Shown here in pieces: positions 11,666 through 23,140 of a stretch of 64,000 nt of DNA. The position numbers and the translations under genes are program-made. Every line of letters begins with the position of its first letter. The stretch's first letter is position 1. Origin of the DNA: Zerene cesonia (Eukaryota; Arthropoda; Insecta; Lepidoptera; Pieridae); the NCBI RefSeq assembly GCF_012273895.1, contig NW_024045135.1, positions 1,178,001-1,242,000 on the forward strand, written 5' to 3'. The notes under the pieces are model-generated. The model worked only from the letters and a program-made list of their open reading frames with translations. It did not search any database and was not told where the DNA came from.

Positions 11666-11835
11666 AATCATATTTTATTAATTTAATATTATAGTTCTAT
11701 TTTAGTAGTATTGGTTACGTTACTTGAGTATCATTTTACGATGAAAGATTGGAAACATGCTTCGTTTTTGTTGCGCCATTTTTAATAGCGCTGCTTAGGC
11801 TGTAACACTTATTTGTTGGTACTTAACAGTTTTCG

Positions 11836-12030
11836 TCATTTCATCATCATCGTCCTCAGCCCATACACGTCCCCGGGACACAGGCCTCCTACGAGGGTTC
11901 AGGCCATAATGCACCACGCTAGCCAAGTGTGAGCAGAGACTACCTATCGTCAACCTTTTGATTCTTGGAATGCCGGTTTTCCACGATGTTTTCTTCATCA
12001 TCTCAAATAGTAGTGATGTGAATGACGTGT
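11836..12030 (-). mobile_element. SINE family A fragment, minus strand
   Basis: Contains CAGCCCATACACGTCC, ACAGGCCTCCTACGAGGG and a CACGATGTTTTCTTCA block. The tRNA-like head is missing. Confidence 0.7.
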
Positions 12031-12144
12031 ATCGTCATTTGTTTTGCCTTAATTTTTTAACAAAGTTACAGTAATGAAAACCCAAAACCCTTTTTAACAG
12101 ATTTTCATAGCGATTGGTTGCGAAACGTTGGGATGATTAAATAT

Positions 12145-12345
12145 CCTACTAATATTATAAATGCGATAGTTTGTAAGGATGTGTGTGTGTTTGTAGCTCT
12201 TTCACGCAAAAACTACTGAACCGATTGCAATGCAATTTAGTACGTAAATAGCTGGACAACTGGAATAACATATAGGCAACTTATTATTCCGATATTCCTA
12301 CGGGATACGAACTTACGCGGGTGAAACCGCGGGGCGCAGTTAGTT
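12145..12345 (-). repeat. Family D repeat, minus orientation
   Basis: ATCCTACTAATATTATAAATGCG at the left and CGGGTGAAACCGCGGGGCGCAG at the right: the full family inverted. Confidence 0.8.
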
Positions 12346-12574
12346 ATTTACAATTATGTAATCATTTAAAAAATTCTTCTGTTTCTTAAAGTCATAAAAA
12401 ACAAATCATAAAAATGCCATTATAATAGATTCAGATTAGAGAGATATAAGAGACTCAGTGTATCATTACATCACAGCACATTACTTTAATTGCCCTAAGG
12501 ATTTGAGGAAACAGCTCTCGATGTGAATGATATATAATGACTTCTGTTTTCTGCAGCCTAAAACTTTTTGTTGC

Positions 12575-12635
12575 TCACCAGAGATCAAACCTTATGCGTT
12601 AATCACTGTACCAAAGTGGTAGTCAATCTTGAATC
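12575..12635 (-). mobile_element. SINE family B-like head relic
   Basis: GAGATCAAACCTTATGCGTTAATCACTGTACCAAAG resembles the box B to box A part with mutations. Confidence 0.4.
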
Positions 12636-12974
12636 AGAGTTTAAGCATGAGAGAAATTCCAAAAAAACATTTTAGTTTCATTTCGATGTAAAATAATTCA
12701 ATCTACGAGATCGTTTATTTCATTTTAAAAAGTTAATCCATTTATTGTCCAATGTCATCTTTGAACTAGCTGCTAGAATATTTTTGCGAAATTGAACTCT
12801 AATTCAAGGGATTAAGCGACACATCTCTATGCAGTTACAGCATTCAAATTTAACCTAGTCGGGTTTAATTTAACCGTAGCTGTTAAGGTCGTGGTTTCGA
12901 GTTGCATCCATTATACTACTGTTGTGTAACTTTAAGCCGTAGTTTACAAGCTTTTGGCGGTTAAAATTTGTATC

Positions 12975-13050
12975 AGGAGCCTGCGTTTGAATTTTGAAAT
13001 GTGTTATCATTTCTAGATGTTTCCTAGACGTATAGTAACCGACCAAATAC
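12975..13050 (-). repeat. Inverted repeat, left copy, flanking a SINE
   Basis: The reverse complement, CTAGGAAACATCTAGAAATG, CATTTCAAAATTCAAACGCAG, matches 13590-13660. The SINE at 13070 sits between the two. Confidence 0.6.
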
Positions 13051-13069
13051 ATTCAAATAAGATATTAAG

Positions 13070-13370
13070 ATACAGTGGTGGCTCAGTGGTGAGAACCTCG
13101 GACTTCAAAATCGATAAGTCGAGGTTCGAGACCGGGCGAGCGTGCAGGAAATAAATTGATTTTTCAATTTATCTGCAAATGTGGATAACATCACCACTGC
13201 TTAAAAACGGTGAAGGAAAACATCGTGAGGAAACCGGCATGTCCAAGAATCAAAAGTTCGACGACATGTGACATCTGCCAACCCGCACTTGGCCAGCGTG
13301 GTGGATTATGGCCTGAACCCTCATAGGAGGCCTATGTCCCAGCAGTGGAAACATGTATGGGCTGATGATG
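13070..13370 (+). mobile_element. tRNA-derived SINE (family A), full length with TSD
   Basis: Boxes A and B and the GATGAT tail are present. A perfect 11-base duplication, AAGATATTAAG, lies at 13059-13069 and 13371-13381. Confidence 0.9.
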
Positions 13371-13589
13371 AAGATATTAAGTCGGAACAAAACAAAATTA
13401 CATAATGATAAGTAAAAGAATAAGAGTCATTTTATTAACCAACCTAAACAAAGGAAAGTTGTATGTTTCACTGAATGTGTTTACCGATTAATCCACCAAC
13501 AGTAGAATGATTTTCAATTTTCTTTTTTATTCGAATGAGTTTACTCCACATGATATATATTACGTTATTAATTCCACCTGATATTTGGT

Positions 13590-13660
13590 CATTGGTCGGT
13601 TAATAGGACTAGGAAACATCTAGAAATGTTAACATTTCAAAATTCGAACGCAGACCCCCA
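13590..13660 (+). repeat. Inverted repeat, right copy
   Basis: GGTCGGTTAATAGGACTAGG, AACATCTAGAAATG, CATTTCAAAATTCGAACGCAG. Partner of 12975-13050. Confidence 0.6.
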
Positions 13661-13714
13661 CATATACATTGCGATACGTAATGTTGTATTACGAATACTA
13701 AGCTACCTTTATAT

Positions 13715-13850
13715 CTCAGAATTAGACCAAAGTTAAATGGGATCACAGAGGAGGCACCAGCTTTTAATTAAAAAAATCATCACAAGAATCGGCTCACCCA
13801 GTAAAAAGTTATGAGAGAACAAACATACAAATACAATCGAATTAATTACA
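13715..13850 (+). repeat. Dispersed repeat family I
   Basis: AATTAGACCAAAGTTAAATGGGATC ... ATCGGCTCACCCAGTAAAAAGTTATGAG. Related copies occur at 36360-36520, 48080-48270 and, inverted, 59700-59870. Confidence 0.6.
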
Positions 13851-14479
13851 TCCACATTTTCTAAGTTCGGTTGAAAACAAAACAAACAGATGATCGATAA
13901 ATAACTAAATAGAATTTACTGTTGACTCCAAAAGCCTATTCCTTGCAGCAAACCTGACTTTAGTTAAAGATGTATGGTCTAGACTCCGAGGAAGATTATC
14001 ATTTATTTATTCTAGTGGTATTTGCCGGGTACCCACTTACATTACACTACGTTATAATATTGCATTGGGGTCTTTTAATTGTCTTTTCATTTATTATTGA
14101 CGGTCGGCTGTCCAAAAAGTCCACACAGTTCTGGATATGTTCTGTTAAGGTTAGGTTAGTTATAAATAATTTTAACAAATTTCATTTTATTATATTGCCT
14201 TCAAAAAGTGCAGCATAAAGTCAAGTCGAAGCTTTTTTGATTTTAATTATTCGTTTTTATTTGAAACTGTTGCCTGTCGTGTGTATAATTAAAATTTGAT
14301 ATAGTTTGAACGAGTTACATTTGATATAGTTCTGATAATTTGATGGAATTACATTTGATACAGTTCTAAAAATTTAACAAAAAACTTGTTCATTACGTTC
14401 ATTATGATGATTAACGTATATACCGCCAAATGTTTTCTAGCATCAACAGTTTTTGATCTCAACTCTGGAAGACAGACAG

Positions 14480-14705
14480 ATATAGCATTTAGAAATTAAA
14501 AACTTTTTAACGGATTTTAAACGCGATTTATTCATTATATTATTAAACCGACGTTTCGAACATTTTACAGCGAGCGTGGTCACGGGGAGACCCAGGGAGA
14601 CCAGTCTCCCTTATCGCCTATCGCGTTTAAAATCCGTTAAAAAGTTTTTAATTTCTTTATGTATAATACTCGCGTAAAATCAAACGCAAGAAAATACTAG
14701 ATATG
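14480..14705. mobile_element. Fold-back MITE-like element, family C
   Basis: Left arm AATTAAAAACTTTTTAACGG, body CCGACGTTTCGAACATTTTAC and GAGCGTGGTCACGGGGAGAC, and right arm AATCCGTTAAAAAGTTTTTAATT. The shared outer flank GTATAATACTCGCGTAAAAT ends ...AAGAAAATACTAG. Confidence 0.75.
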
Positions 14706-16277
14706 GCATTGCATGTTAACTACGGAACCCTAACATCCTAAAAAATACACTCCAGTCCCTCCTACATTTTCATGTGAAGTCGGTAAAAAATTACAAATTG
14801 CAATGTGGGAAAATACTTTTATGAGTCATAAAGTGTTAAATATACTATCAGGCATTTTATCAGACAGTCGTAAATCCTAGTGATACTGCTTAAATAAATC
14901 TTGCGTAGTCTGTGGGACGCTGTTTCGTAAAATAGCATGTATGTGAATATATAATTCATAAATATTTCTTTCCTTTATTCCATTACTATTGGTAGACAAC
15001 ACTAAACTACTAAACACAAGACTTAAATAAAAGAATCAATAATAATAATTATAATTCTGCCGGTATCTTTTTGGCTTTGTTACCTCAGAACCTTATGGAT
15101 TAGTAAACCGATTTTGATGCTTATTTTTATGAATGAAAGATGCGTCCCGTGTGTCTCTTTTTAATTTGATATTGTTCTGACTGAATACAAATGCGATTCA
15201 GATTTTTGTCAAATGAAATATTAGTTCCCATAATTTCCTGATAATAAATCTTGTTCAAAAAGCATATAATTTTTTACTATAGAAAGTTGGAAAACAGGCA
15301 TTTCAATATTATTTCTGTTCCTAGTATCACAGCAATGTCCATCACTTATTCGGTGTTAAAGTGTACTAGCTTCGCCCCGGTATCACCCGTGGTACATATA
15401 TAGCCTATGTCACTCAGTGTAATTGCAGCTTTCTAATGGGGAAAGAATTTTCGAAATCGGTCCAGCCGCTCACGCGTGTTCACGCGTGTGACCAAGGGAA
15501 ATAGGGGTTAATTTTTTTATATACATATGTGTAATATGTATTTTTACAGTAATGATTACAATATTCTTAAAGAGATGTCTTGTGAAGTCCCAAATACCTA
15601 TACGTAATCAATTTATTTTATGTTATCAGAATAATAACACTAAAATATAAATGCCACACTTGGAAAACCCAAAACATGTAAATCTCTGTTGTAAAAATAA
15701 ACAGGATAATATGAATAGGAAAACTTTGACATCATACATTATTTTATGTTATACTACCATCCGCCCCGGCATTGCTCGTGGTACATGGAAAACATTACGT
15801 TCATACATACAAAAAACACAAAGGTTAAAAAAAAAGTAATTATTGATAAATTAAGAAGAAATTACATTTCGAAAAATAAACAAATGGTTATTTCATTTTA
15901 TGATTTGTTTGGTTTTTTTATATGTCGCTAACTTTGCTTTTGATAAATAGCCTAGCTATTTTATTATGCACTCATTCCATTAAACAGCTAGACCAATGAC
16001 CTGAATCTGTAACAATTACTTTCCTAGACAAGTTTTTCAGACAATTTTTATTGTTTTATATACATATGTGTAACAAAATGTTTTGATAAATAAACTATTG
16101 TTTATTGTTTATATAAAAGCGGGTAACTAGCCACTACAGGCGAACCACCGGCCAAATTGCCAATTTTATATGAAAAAACTGCCATAAAAGATGGCCGATA
16201 AACAGAAATCACACTTCACACTAATATTAGAATTTATTTATATTTATTAGCTGAAAGTACTGAATGGATTTTGATGA

Positions 16278-16641
16278 AATTTGGTATACAGACAGGCTAT
16301 TAATAAATGCTATAGAATATCACGTGAAGGCCCATATCTTTTTCTTAACCTTACCAATCCTTTCCATTACTCCCCTCATCAATCCTTTCCTTTATCCCTT
16401 ATCTTTTAAAGGCTGTAATCTATCTGAGGCGTAAGGCCACCAGCTGGTAATCTATCTGAGGCGTAAGGCCACCAGCTGGTGGCCTTACGCCTCAGATAGA
16501 TTACAGTCTTTAAAAGATAAGGGATAAAGGAAAGGATTGATGAGGGGAGTAATGGAAAGGATTGGTAAGGTTAAGAAAAAGATATGGGCCTTCACGTGAT
16601 ATTCTATAGCATTTATTAATAGCCTGTCTGTATACCAAATT
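16278..16641. repeat. 364-bp near-perfect palindrome (inverted duplication)
   Basis: Right arm 16476-16641 (166 bases) is the reverse complement of 16278-16475 apart from one seen transition (GGCTGTAAT vs GACTGTAAT) and a 32-base unit doubled in the left arm only (16442-16473 region, TAATCTATCTGAGGCGTAAGG...). The centre is CAGCTG at 16473-16478. Arms contain pieces of two repeat families (H-like outside, G-like inside). The two minus-strand frames here are shadows. Confidence 0.9.
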
Positions 16642-17424
16642 AATACCTTTGTAGACGATGATGTAAAGAAAATTACTCGAACACAAACATAACATCTAGT
16701 CAATCGACTTCAAAATAAGGACTTGGCTCTCAATTCGACTACATATTTTGTTTGGGTTTGTTATCTCAGAGATTTGGACGTTAAGAATGCGCTTTAGTTT
16801 TTTCTTAATAAAATTGCTAACAGGGTCACTTGGTAAAGATTGCTTTGAACAATAAGGCCGCCTTTTCGTACATATGTGCCTGTTATCTTACATATTACTT
16901 TATTGACTTTTTATTTTTTCTCTCTGTTCAAGCACATGTGTACAATAAATAATGTATATAATCTATGTATTCTTAAATCTTTAAAAACACGCAACGGACT
17001 TTAATGTTTTTTTTTTAAATAGATATAGTGATTTAAGAGGAAGGTTTATATGTATGACTTATTAAATTATTTCTTTTATAAATTACTGTATTTAACGCGT
17101 GCGAGGCACGAAGAAGCTAGTTAATAAACAAATTAAAAAACTACACTTTTTTGGAAGTGCTTATGGATCGTCATATTACAGAGAAAATTATTTACAACTG
17201 GTAACACTTCAAGAGTCACTAACCACTGTACGGGTTGGGCATCATTTTATACGAAGGGTACTAAAGGAAATAGTTGGTAGTTTCCGATAACGTCCCTTGA
17301 ATTAATTTAGTTAATGTTATTGAATGCTTCTAGAAACTTCGACGTTATTCGACGGTTTGTTGATCCTTAGGGCAGCGTGCTCACAACAGAGTGAAATAAG
17401 GACCCCTTGTTGAGTATAGAGCAG

Positions 17425-17530
17425 AAATTCCATTGCAATCGGTCAGTAGTTTTTGCCTGAAAGAGTAACAAACATCCATACATACATACATATATACATC
17501 CATACTTAGAAACGTTTATAATATCTAACG
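17425..17530 (+). repeat. Family D repeat, partial
   Basis: CCATTGCAATCGGTCAGTAGTTTTTGCCTG to GTTTATAATATC only. Confidence 0.65.
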
Positions 17531-17885
17531 GTCAATCGGAGTTTTATAACATCACCTGCATAAGAACATCTTACAGTGTAAGAAAGGCATGTAAACAAAC
17601 AACCAGTCTCTTTGATATATATAGTTAGGTAAGGATGTTTAACTGCACAAAGCTGAGTTGATACCTAGATTGTTTCACTAATCTCCATTCTAAACTTAAG
17701 ACCGTGTAATCCAAAGAAAAGAGAAAAAGTGCTGATTTAGCATAAATACCCTAGCTGGGTATTTATATAAGATGTTTAACTAACTTCAAAAAAGAGAAGA
17801 ATTCACAATATTTTTGACTACTCTTATAAATTTTTAACCAATTCTTTTTGAAAGAGAGCGCGTTAAATTAGTTCCTTTAAATTTC

Positions 17886-17963
17886 TGCAACCCCACCGGG
17901 AATCGAACCCAGGACCCCTCGGTTCTACACTCACGTGTTCATCACTGTACCATGGAGGTGGTC
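17886..17963 (-). mobile_element. SINE family B, tRNA-like head only
   Basis: GGGAATCGAACCCAGGACCC (box B complement) and CACTGTACCATGGAGG (box A complement). The body is absent, so this is a head fragment. It is not an intact tRNA gene because no cloverleaf acceptor stem closes. Confidence 0.65.
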
Positions 17964-19003
17964 TTGCAACCCTATCGGTTGGGTTGGTTTATTTGTCAAA
18001 ATTGTGTGAACTGTGAAAAGGCTTTTATTAAAGATATACCGCGAATCACGTTACGATCCATCTATATCATAATTTAAATGGAATTACTACATCAAGCATA
18101 TAAAAGCACATGTATCAGCTTAAAATGTTTTATTCATACACCAATTTATTTTCTTTATGACGTCACTGTTCATTTTTATTACCGTCCATGAATTTAACAT
18201 ATGCCCTCCTCTACACTAATAGCGATACCGTTGTAGCTAACATTTCGTATATTTGTATTTTGTGGTATTTTCACACTTGCATACAAAATTATTAACATTA
18301 ACATTTAACATTAATAGATTCTCGCACTTAACAGCATTTGAAAAGAGTCTATAATAGCATAAAACTAAAAAATCATACTTTGAAATTGTACTATTTTAGT
18401 TCAATTGAAATTCATTATTTTGGGACATCTTAAAATTCTGATTCCGTTATTCTATTATTCATCACGCTGACAGCTACTTTGTAGGTGTATATCATCTATG
18501 GGGAACGATGTTTCTGATGTCTACCCTCTTAAAAAATTCACAAGGGAATTCCAGACTTGTCTTAATTTATGCCAAGCCTTTCGGCAAAAATGTAAATTAC
18601 CGGTGCGAAGTGTATTAAAATATTTTTCTTAAGATTTACATAATGCTCCGTCATAAAATTGTGTGGCGGTTTCATAATTAAGTTATTTGAGACATTAGTA
18701 AATTAATCGTTAAGGAAGTAAAAAAATAACACGAATCGGAAAAAATGTATTCGTATACCACTCGGAAAGGGGTGCAATGTTTAATTTATAACGCGTTTAT
18801 ATATCACGTGCATGCATGTTTATTGATAATTGAACAGTTTTGGCTTACTAACGTAGCGTAGGAATGGTTGCATCCCAAAAGAGCGAAGCAAAGCTCATAA
18901 GCATCAGGAATTATAACACATTTCGAACAGACCATTCACGGAGACACGTACCTTTTCATGAAGAGAAATTACTTAATTTGACTGAATCAAGTAGCGGACT
19001 CAC

Positions 19004-19187
19004 TTGAAAAAATACGTTCCATTGTTGTATCCGAAGAAAGGGACGGTGTAGGTCAGCATCCAGATGTTACCACCGCCGCAGTCGTAATAGGGTTTCGACC
19101 ATTTCCCATCATCATACGTCACTGCCAGGATCTCATCTTGCTCTCTCTCTGTGTGCGCCGTATCGTTGTACGTATACGTGTTGTAAC
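19004..19187 (-). CDS. GPR158/179-like GPCR, Cache-domain exon
   Basis: This 184-bp exon is bounded by acceptor aatttccag|GTTAC and donor TTCAA|gtgagt. The preceding exon ends in G (phase 1) and this one begins GT, which together make a Gly codon. It contributes 60 whole codons and leaves AA for the next exon (phase 2). The product runs from YNTYTYNDTAHT to NNGTYFF and contains the block YYDCGGGNIWMLTYTVPFFG. An aromatic-x-D-C-G-G-G-N-x-W signature of this kind is characteristic of the Cache domain of GPR158-family receptors, so this exon forms much of the extracellular ligand pocket fold. An NGT sequon lies near its end. No reading frame longer than the exon exists here, so frame-only gene finding would miss it. 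The exact phase match with both neighbours is strong evidence that it is real. Confidence 0.88.
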
Positions 19188-19227
19188 CTGGAAATTTTAA
19201 GAATGTCTTACAAAGAATTTCTCATGT

Positions 19228-19425
19228 AGAAATTAAAGACTTTCTAACGGATTTTAAACGCGATTTATTCATTATATTATTAACCCGACGTTTCGAACAC
19301 TACAGCGAGCGTGGTCACGGGGAGACATAATATTATAATGAATAAAACGCGTTTAAAGTCCGATAAAAGTCTTTAATTTCTAAATGTATAATACTCGCGT
19401 AAAATCAAAGACAAGAAAATACTAA
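19228..19425. mobile_element. Fold-back MITE-like element, family C
   Basis: Same arms and centre (CCCGACGTTTCGAACACTAC, GTGGTCACGGGGAGAC). The flank GTATAATACTCGCGTAAAAT ends in AAGAAAATACTA. It lies 40 bases upstream of the Cache exon acceptor, on the intron side. Confidence 0.75.
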
Positions 19426-20372
19426 GAATTTCTCCATCAACTTATAATATTATTTATTATTAGATATAGTTCCACTTTAATTATAATAAGGATTGTTTCA
19501 AAACATTAGTTAACACTTGAACGTGGATTTGAATGGATGATCAAGTAACCGGTATGTCTGGGTAAATGCAAGCCTCACAATCTATTTGTTTGTAGAGAAA
19601 AATCGAGTCGAATGAACAGCTCTGAGCTTTAAACTCCTGAAAATATCATACATGTATATCCTTTTGAAATACTATAAGAATCCTATAAGGAAAGAGGAAC
19701 ACAAGGTTTAAGGGAGCACAATTATTATTAATTAATTGGTATGGCCGAAATGTAAGAGTCTGTTTCAATTAATGTATTAAAAAATCTACTAAAAACCAAC
19801 GTAACTAATAACGAGATTATATGAACTAACTACAAATATTTGCTATTTCTCATTTAACTATAAAGGATCATGTATTGAACTAGTTTTTTATGAAACAAAT
19901 AAATATCTGTTATTCTTTATTGAAATATAGATGCAAAAATGTCTTTTGACGTGATATTATAAGAGACAAAAGGTCAGAAAAATTTCACCGTTTAAATATG
20001 TTAAAAAAATAATTACGAGTATAGCATATTTTAAGTCATTGAATAACATTAATATATATTCTTAATAGAGTTAAAAAAACGATGTGTATATTTGTTTTTA
20101 TGTGTTAATTTCGCTCACTAATATGTGTCGTTAAGTAATGGCAACATGCATTTATAGCACCACTACGTTAATATGAAGCGGTTCGCATAAAATAAAAAGT
20201 TGAGGTGAAATAAGGGACTATATGAGTAATAATATATTACTCCAAAAATAAGTGTTAAGTAGCCTATCAGTCACTCTATCAGCAAGTATTGATACGGCCC
20301 TAGAAATTCAAACCGGTTGACTGTCGGTAAAAAAAAATAATAATGAAAACAAAACAGATCATTTACAAAGCC

Positions 20373-20378
20373 TTTATT
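20373..20378 (-). terminator. Poly(A) signal for the 426-aa HSP20-like gene
   Basis: AATAAA on the minus strand, 225 bases past the stop codon. It is the first canonical hexamer I see downstream. Confidence 0.45.
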
Positions 20379-20602
20379 TATAATTAAAAAAAATTAGAAC
20401 TAGTTATAACTTGTGTAGGTCGTTACCAGTTATAAAACTTAACTTAGACATAATTTAGATGCACAATAACAAACAAATATCATCAAAACATAGTAAACAC
20501 TTACACGTAATTTAACAAGATATGCTTCATATTTAAAAAATAAAGCGAAATTTTAAGTACAATTCATACATCCATCAATTGTACTAATACTATAAGGATT
20601 TT

Positions 20603-21883
20603 TTATGGTTTAGACATTCTGTAAACAAATACCTCGTCATCCATTGGCAAGATCGGTATAGTACTGTTATTTATTGAATTAGGACATATTATTTTATTTT
20701 GCTGTTCCAACGGTACCTTGTATGGAATCATTATTTTCAGTTTATCACCTTGCAACTCCCAATTTATCTGTTCTATATTTAACATATTCGATAACAATCT
20801 TATATCATTAAAATTTCCAAGTTGTTGATTATTTGATTTTATATAAATAACCCTATGCTTTAATTTCACGTCAAAATCCTCAGTCTTATATCCCATGGGT
20901 AGTTTATACTCTAAAAAATACTTGTCTTTACCGTAAAACTCAAAGACTTCAATCGGATATTTCATGCAGTGCATCAAGATTGCTTTATCGAAAGCAATTA
21001 CCTTTTTGGAAAGGTTATCAAATACTAAGTCAAAATTCACCGATTTTTTGGGTTTGGACTTATTGCTTCCATGAGGATTTTCTGTTTGATTACAATCCTT
21101 GTAGTACGTACAGTCTTCAACTTCTTTACCTTCTTCATTTTGTGTTATAGTGCATACTTTTTTACTTATACATTTACTATTGCCTTTATTAGTACCGGTA
21201 TTTTTGGGAGATATAGTAGTAGCCTGGTTTGGTTGCACGGTATTCTCAGAATCGCATTTATTTTTTGTACATTTAAGAGGTGGTTTTTCAGTAGTACTCT
21301 TGATGCTTGGTTTTTTAGGATTTTTCGGAGGCTTTTTAGTAGGTTTCACGTGACCTTTGTTGGGTGTAATCTTAGTTGGTTTTACATTAGTTCCACAACT
21401 GTTAGTTTTTGTACAATCAACGGTTGGTTTTTGAACAGTATCTGGTTTTTTAGGTTGTTTTGGAGGTTTCCTAGTAGGTTTCACATGTCCATGGTGGGGG
21501 CCTTTTCCATTGTTTGATTGCGCATTATTTCCTGTATTGCAATTCTTTTTATTTGTACATTTTGTGGGCTTATTAACTGGTTTTTCACGATTAGGAGGTT
21601 TTACATTGGTTGAAATCTGAATACCCAAGTTGAAGCTTCCAACGTTGTTTTCATGAAAGTGTTCATCGGGATCAACTCCGTCACCGGAATGTTGGTATTC
21701 ACCTTGATCTTGGACATAGTTGTCTAGGGTGTAAGCGTTGGGGTTTGGATAATCTGAATAATCGACTAGCCTGTTACTAATTTGTCTTCCGACATCAACA
21801 TTCAAACCACAATCACCCCATTGACACGGAGTACAATTAGCAACATTAAGAATTATAGATATTAACAAAATCACACGAAACAT
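20603..21883 (-). CDS. Secreted HSP20-like protein with Lys/Pro/Thr/Cys-rich linker (426 aa)
   Basis: A single intronless frame. Residues 1-17 form a signal peptide ending NVANC, sharing the M-[FY]-R-x-I...N-C pattern of the two neighbouring paralogues. Residues about 92-280 are low complexity. They include a near-repeat, HVKPTRKPPKQPKKP at 133-147 and HVKPTKKPPKNPKKP at 178-192 (45-residue period), and five short Cys pairs (C109/C115, C157/C163, C205/C210, C238/C244, C258/C264). Residues about 319-390 resemble an alpha-crystallin/HSP20 fold: YFLEYKLP, then DFDVKLKHRVIYIKS, then the terminal WELQGDKLKIMIPYK, like the family's 'dGvL.vtvPk' strand. Unlike canonical cytosolic small HSPs it is exported, so it probably acts in haemolymph, cuticle or silk-type secretions. 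Function is unknown. Start ATG at 21883 is preceded by TCAGT at 21910-21914 as a candidate initiator. Intron-nested in the GPR158-like gene, same strand. Confidence 0.8.
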   Translation of the reverse strand: MFRVILLISIILNVANCTPCQWGDCGLNVDVGRQISNRLVDYSDYPNPNAYTLDNYVQDQGEYQHSGDGVDPDEHFHENNVGSFNLGIQISTNVKPPNREKPVNKPTKCTNKKNCNTGNNAQSNNGKGPHHGHVKPTRKPPKQPKKPDTVQKPTVDCTKTNSCGTNVKPTKITPNKGHVKPTKKPPKNPKKPSIKSTTEKPPLKCTKNKCDSENTVQPNQATTISPKNTGTNKGNSKCISKKVCTITQNEEGKEVEDCTYYKDCNQTENPHGSNKSKPKKSVNFDLVFDNLSKKVIAFDKAILMHCMKYPIEVFEFYGKDKYFLEYKLPMGYKTEDFDVKLKHRVIYIKSNNQQLGNFNDIRLLSNMLNIEQINWELQGDKLKIMIPYKVPLEQQNKIICPNSINNSTIPILPMDDEVFVYRMSKP

Positions 21884-22284
21884 GTTGATACGATGGTCTG
21901 TATATTACTACTGATTACTCTCGAGAGAATATTAAAACTTTTCGTAAACATTAACTGATAGCGCTCACTTGCTTATTATCTTGGCTTCGTATGAATATTT
22001 ATTAAAGTTATATTTTTGAGATTATGCAAATAATTTTACGATGTCATTTATCTATCTTTTGTATATTATCTGTATAGGATAGCCTATTGCACCGATTCTT
22101 ACTTATAAAAAATAGTAATTTAAAATAGTAAATGCATATTATAATATAAACAATTACACAGGGATACGTTCTCCAGTCGTAATGTAACAACGCAGTAGGA
22201 GGTCAACATATTATTTCAAATCTTTCTGCAAAGTTAGATTACAATGATCACTTATATTGTGGTATGAATTCAGAACTTTTATGT

Positions 22285-22470
22285 CATAGTCGGCGATGGA
22301 GCTGGTCGCTAGATGGTAAGCGCTATAACCGCCCATGCAGATTCACAAGGCGTTAGGCTATTTACAGAGGCCTAACGTCTTTGGGAATAGATTGCCGACT
22401 ATAAAAGGTATAGAATAATGGATGAGAGAAATAAAGGAAAGGACTAAGGAAGGTGAGGAAAGGATACGGG
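22285..22470 (+). repeat. Family G dispersed repeat, shortened
   Basis: TCATAGTCGGCGATGGAGCTGG, CAAGGCGTTAGGC / GCCTAACGTCTTT hairpin and ACTAAGGAAGGTGAGGAAAGG. Confidence 0.6.
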
Positions 22471-22924
22471 TTTCTGGCAACGAAGCGTACCAATAGTTGC
22501 ACTTAAATGCTAGTACTAGTATTTCACCCCGATCTTCTTTAAGGGTTTTGAACCATTTGTTGTTACCTGGTCCGTGCTGCATTTGTGCCGCAGAATGCTC
22601 GGTACCCCTATCACTCTGCGGCATTAATTGGGATTGACAAAAAATTTAAAGCTACGAAAATTTTTATGCTGGTTCGTGTTTTAAGAATCATATATCGATA
22701 GACAAACAGACTGTTTATAGTTTATAACCCTGGTTAAAGCATACGTTGTCCATATCGTCATAGGCTATAAGTCACGATCATTTATTCCTCTGTGCGACAC
22801 TGATATACATGGGTTTTGATATACACTTTTGACACTTGGTCTCTCCACATTTGATAAACGATCTTAAAATAACTCATTGTTTTTATCCTGTTACAGTCTG
22901 TGAACGAAAATATCGTGGGCCTAA

Positions 22925-23140
22925 GATTTTTTTCTTTTATGTCATAGCGGTTAACATAGCTGGTGGTAAGCGATCACCACCGCCCATGAACATTGTACGA
23001 ATGTACTGCCAGCTTATAAGGAAAAGGAAAAGATTGATTACTGCAAAGAGGCATAGAATGGGATGAGTGTGGAAAAGGCTGGGTGTGGAAAGGAACTGGC
23101 TCAATTCGTGCCGAAGCGTGCTCGGCTCCCACAATAAACA
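22925..23140 (+). repeat. Family G dispersed repeat
   Basis: TTTATGTCATAGCGGTTAACATAGCTGGTGG, ACCACCGCCCATGAAC, then CAATTCGTGCCGAAGCGTGC and TCGGCTCCCACAATAA. Confidence 0.65.

Larger units (their letters stand above)
9698..19003 (-). other. 9.3-kb intron of the GPR158-like gene
   Basis: The intron runs from donor gtgagt (19003 side) to acceptor tcctcag (9698 side). No coding exon was seen inside. It contains SINE copies, fold-back elements, a long palindrome at 16278-16641 and several lepidopteran short repeats, listed separately. The remaining pieces (10.4-11.4, 12.35-12.57, 13.85-14.48, 14.7-15.35, 15.5-16.2, 16.65-17.4 and 17.97-19.0 kb) are AT-rich and hold nothing I can assign. Confidence 0.75.

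Noticed and set aside
16485..16703. Two overlapping minus-strand frames with signal-like hydrophobicity
   Set aside because: They lie in the palindrome and repeat DNA and mirror each other.
21071..21517. 148-codon plus-strand hydrophobic frame
   Set aside because: Antisense shadow of the Lys/Pro-rich linker of the 426-aa gene; Lys/Asn codons read backwards give Phe/Leu.
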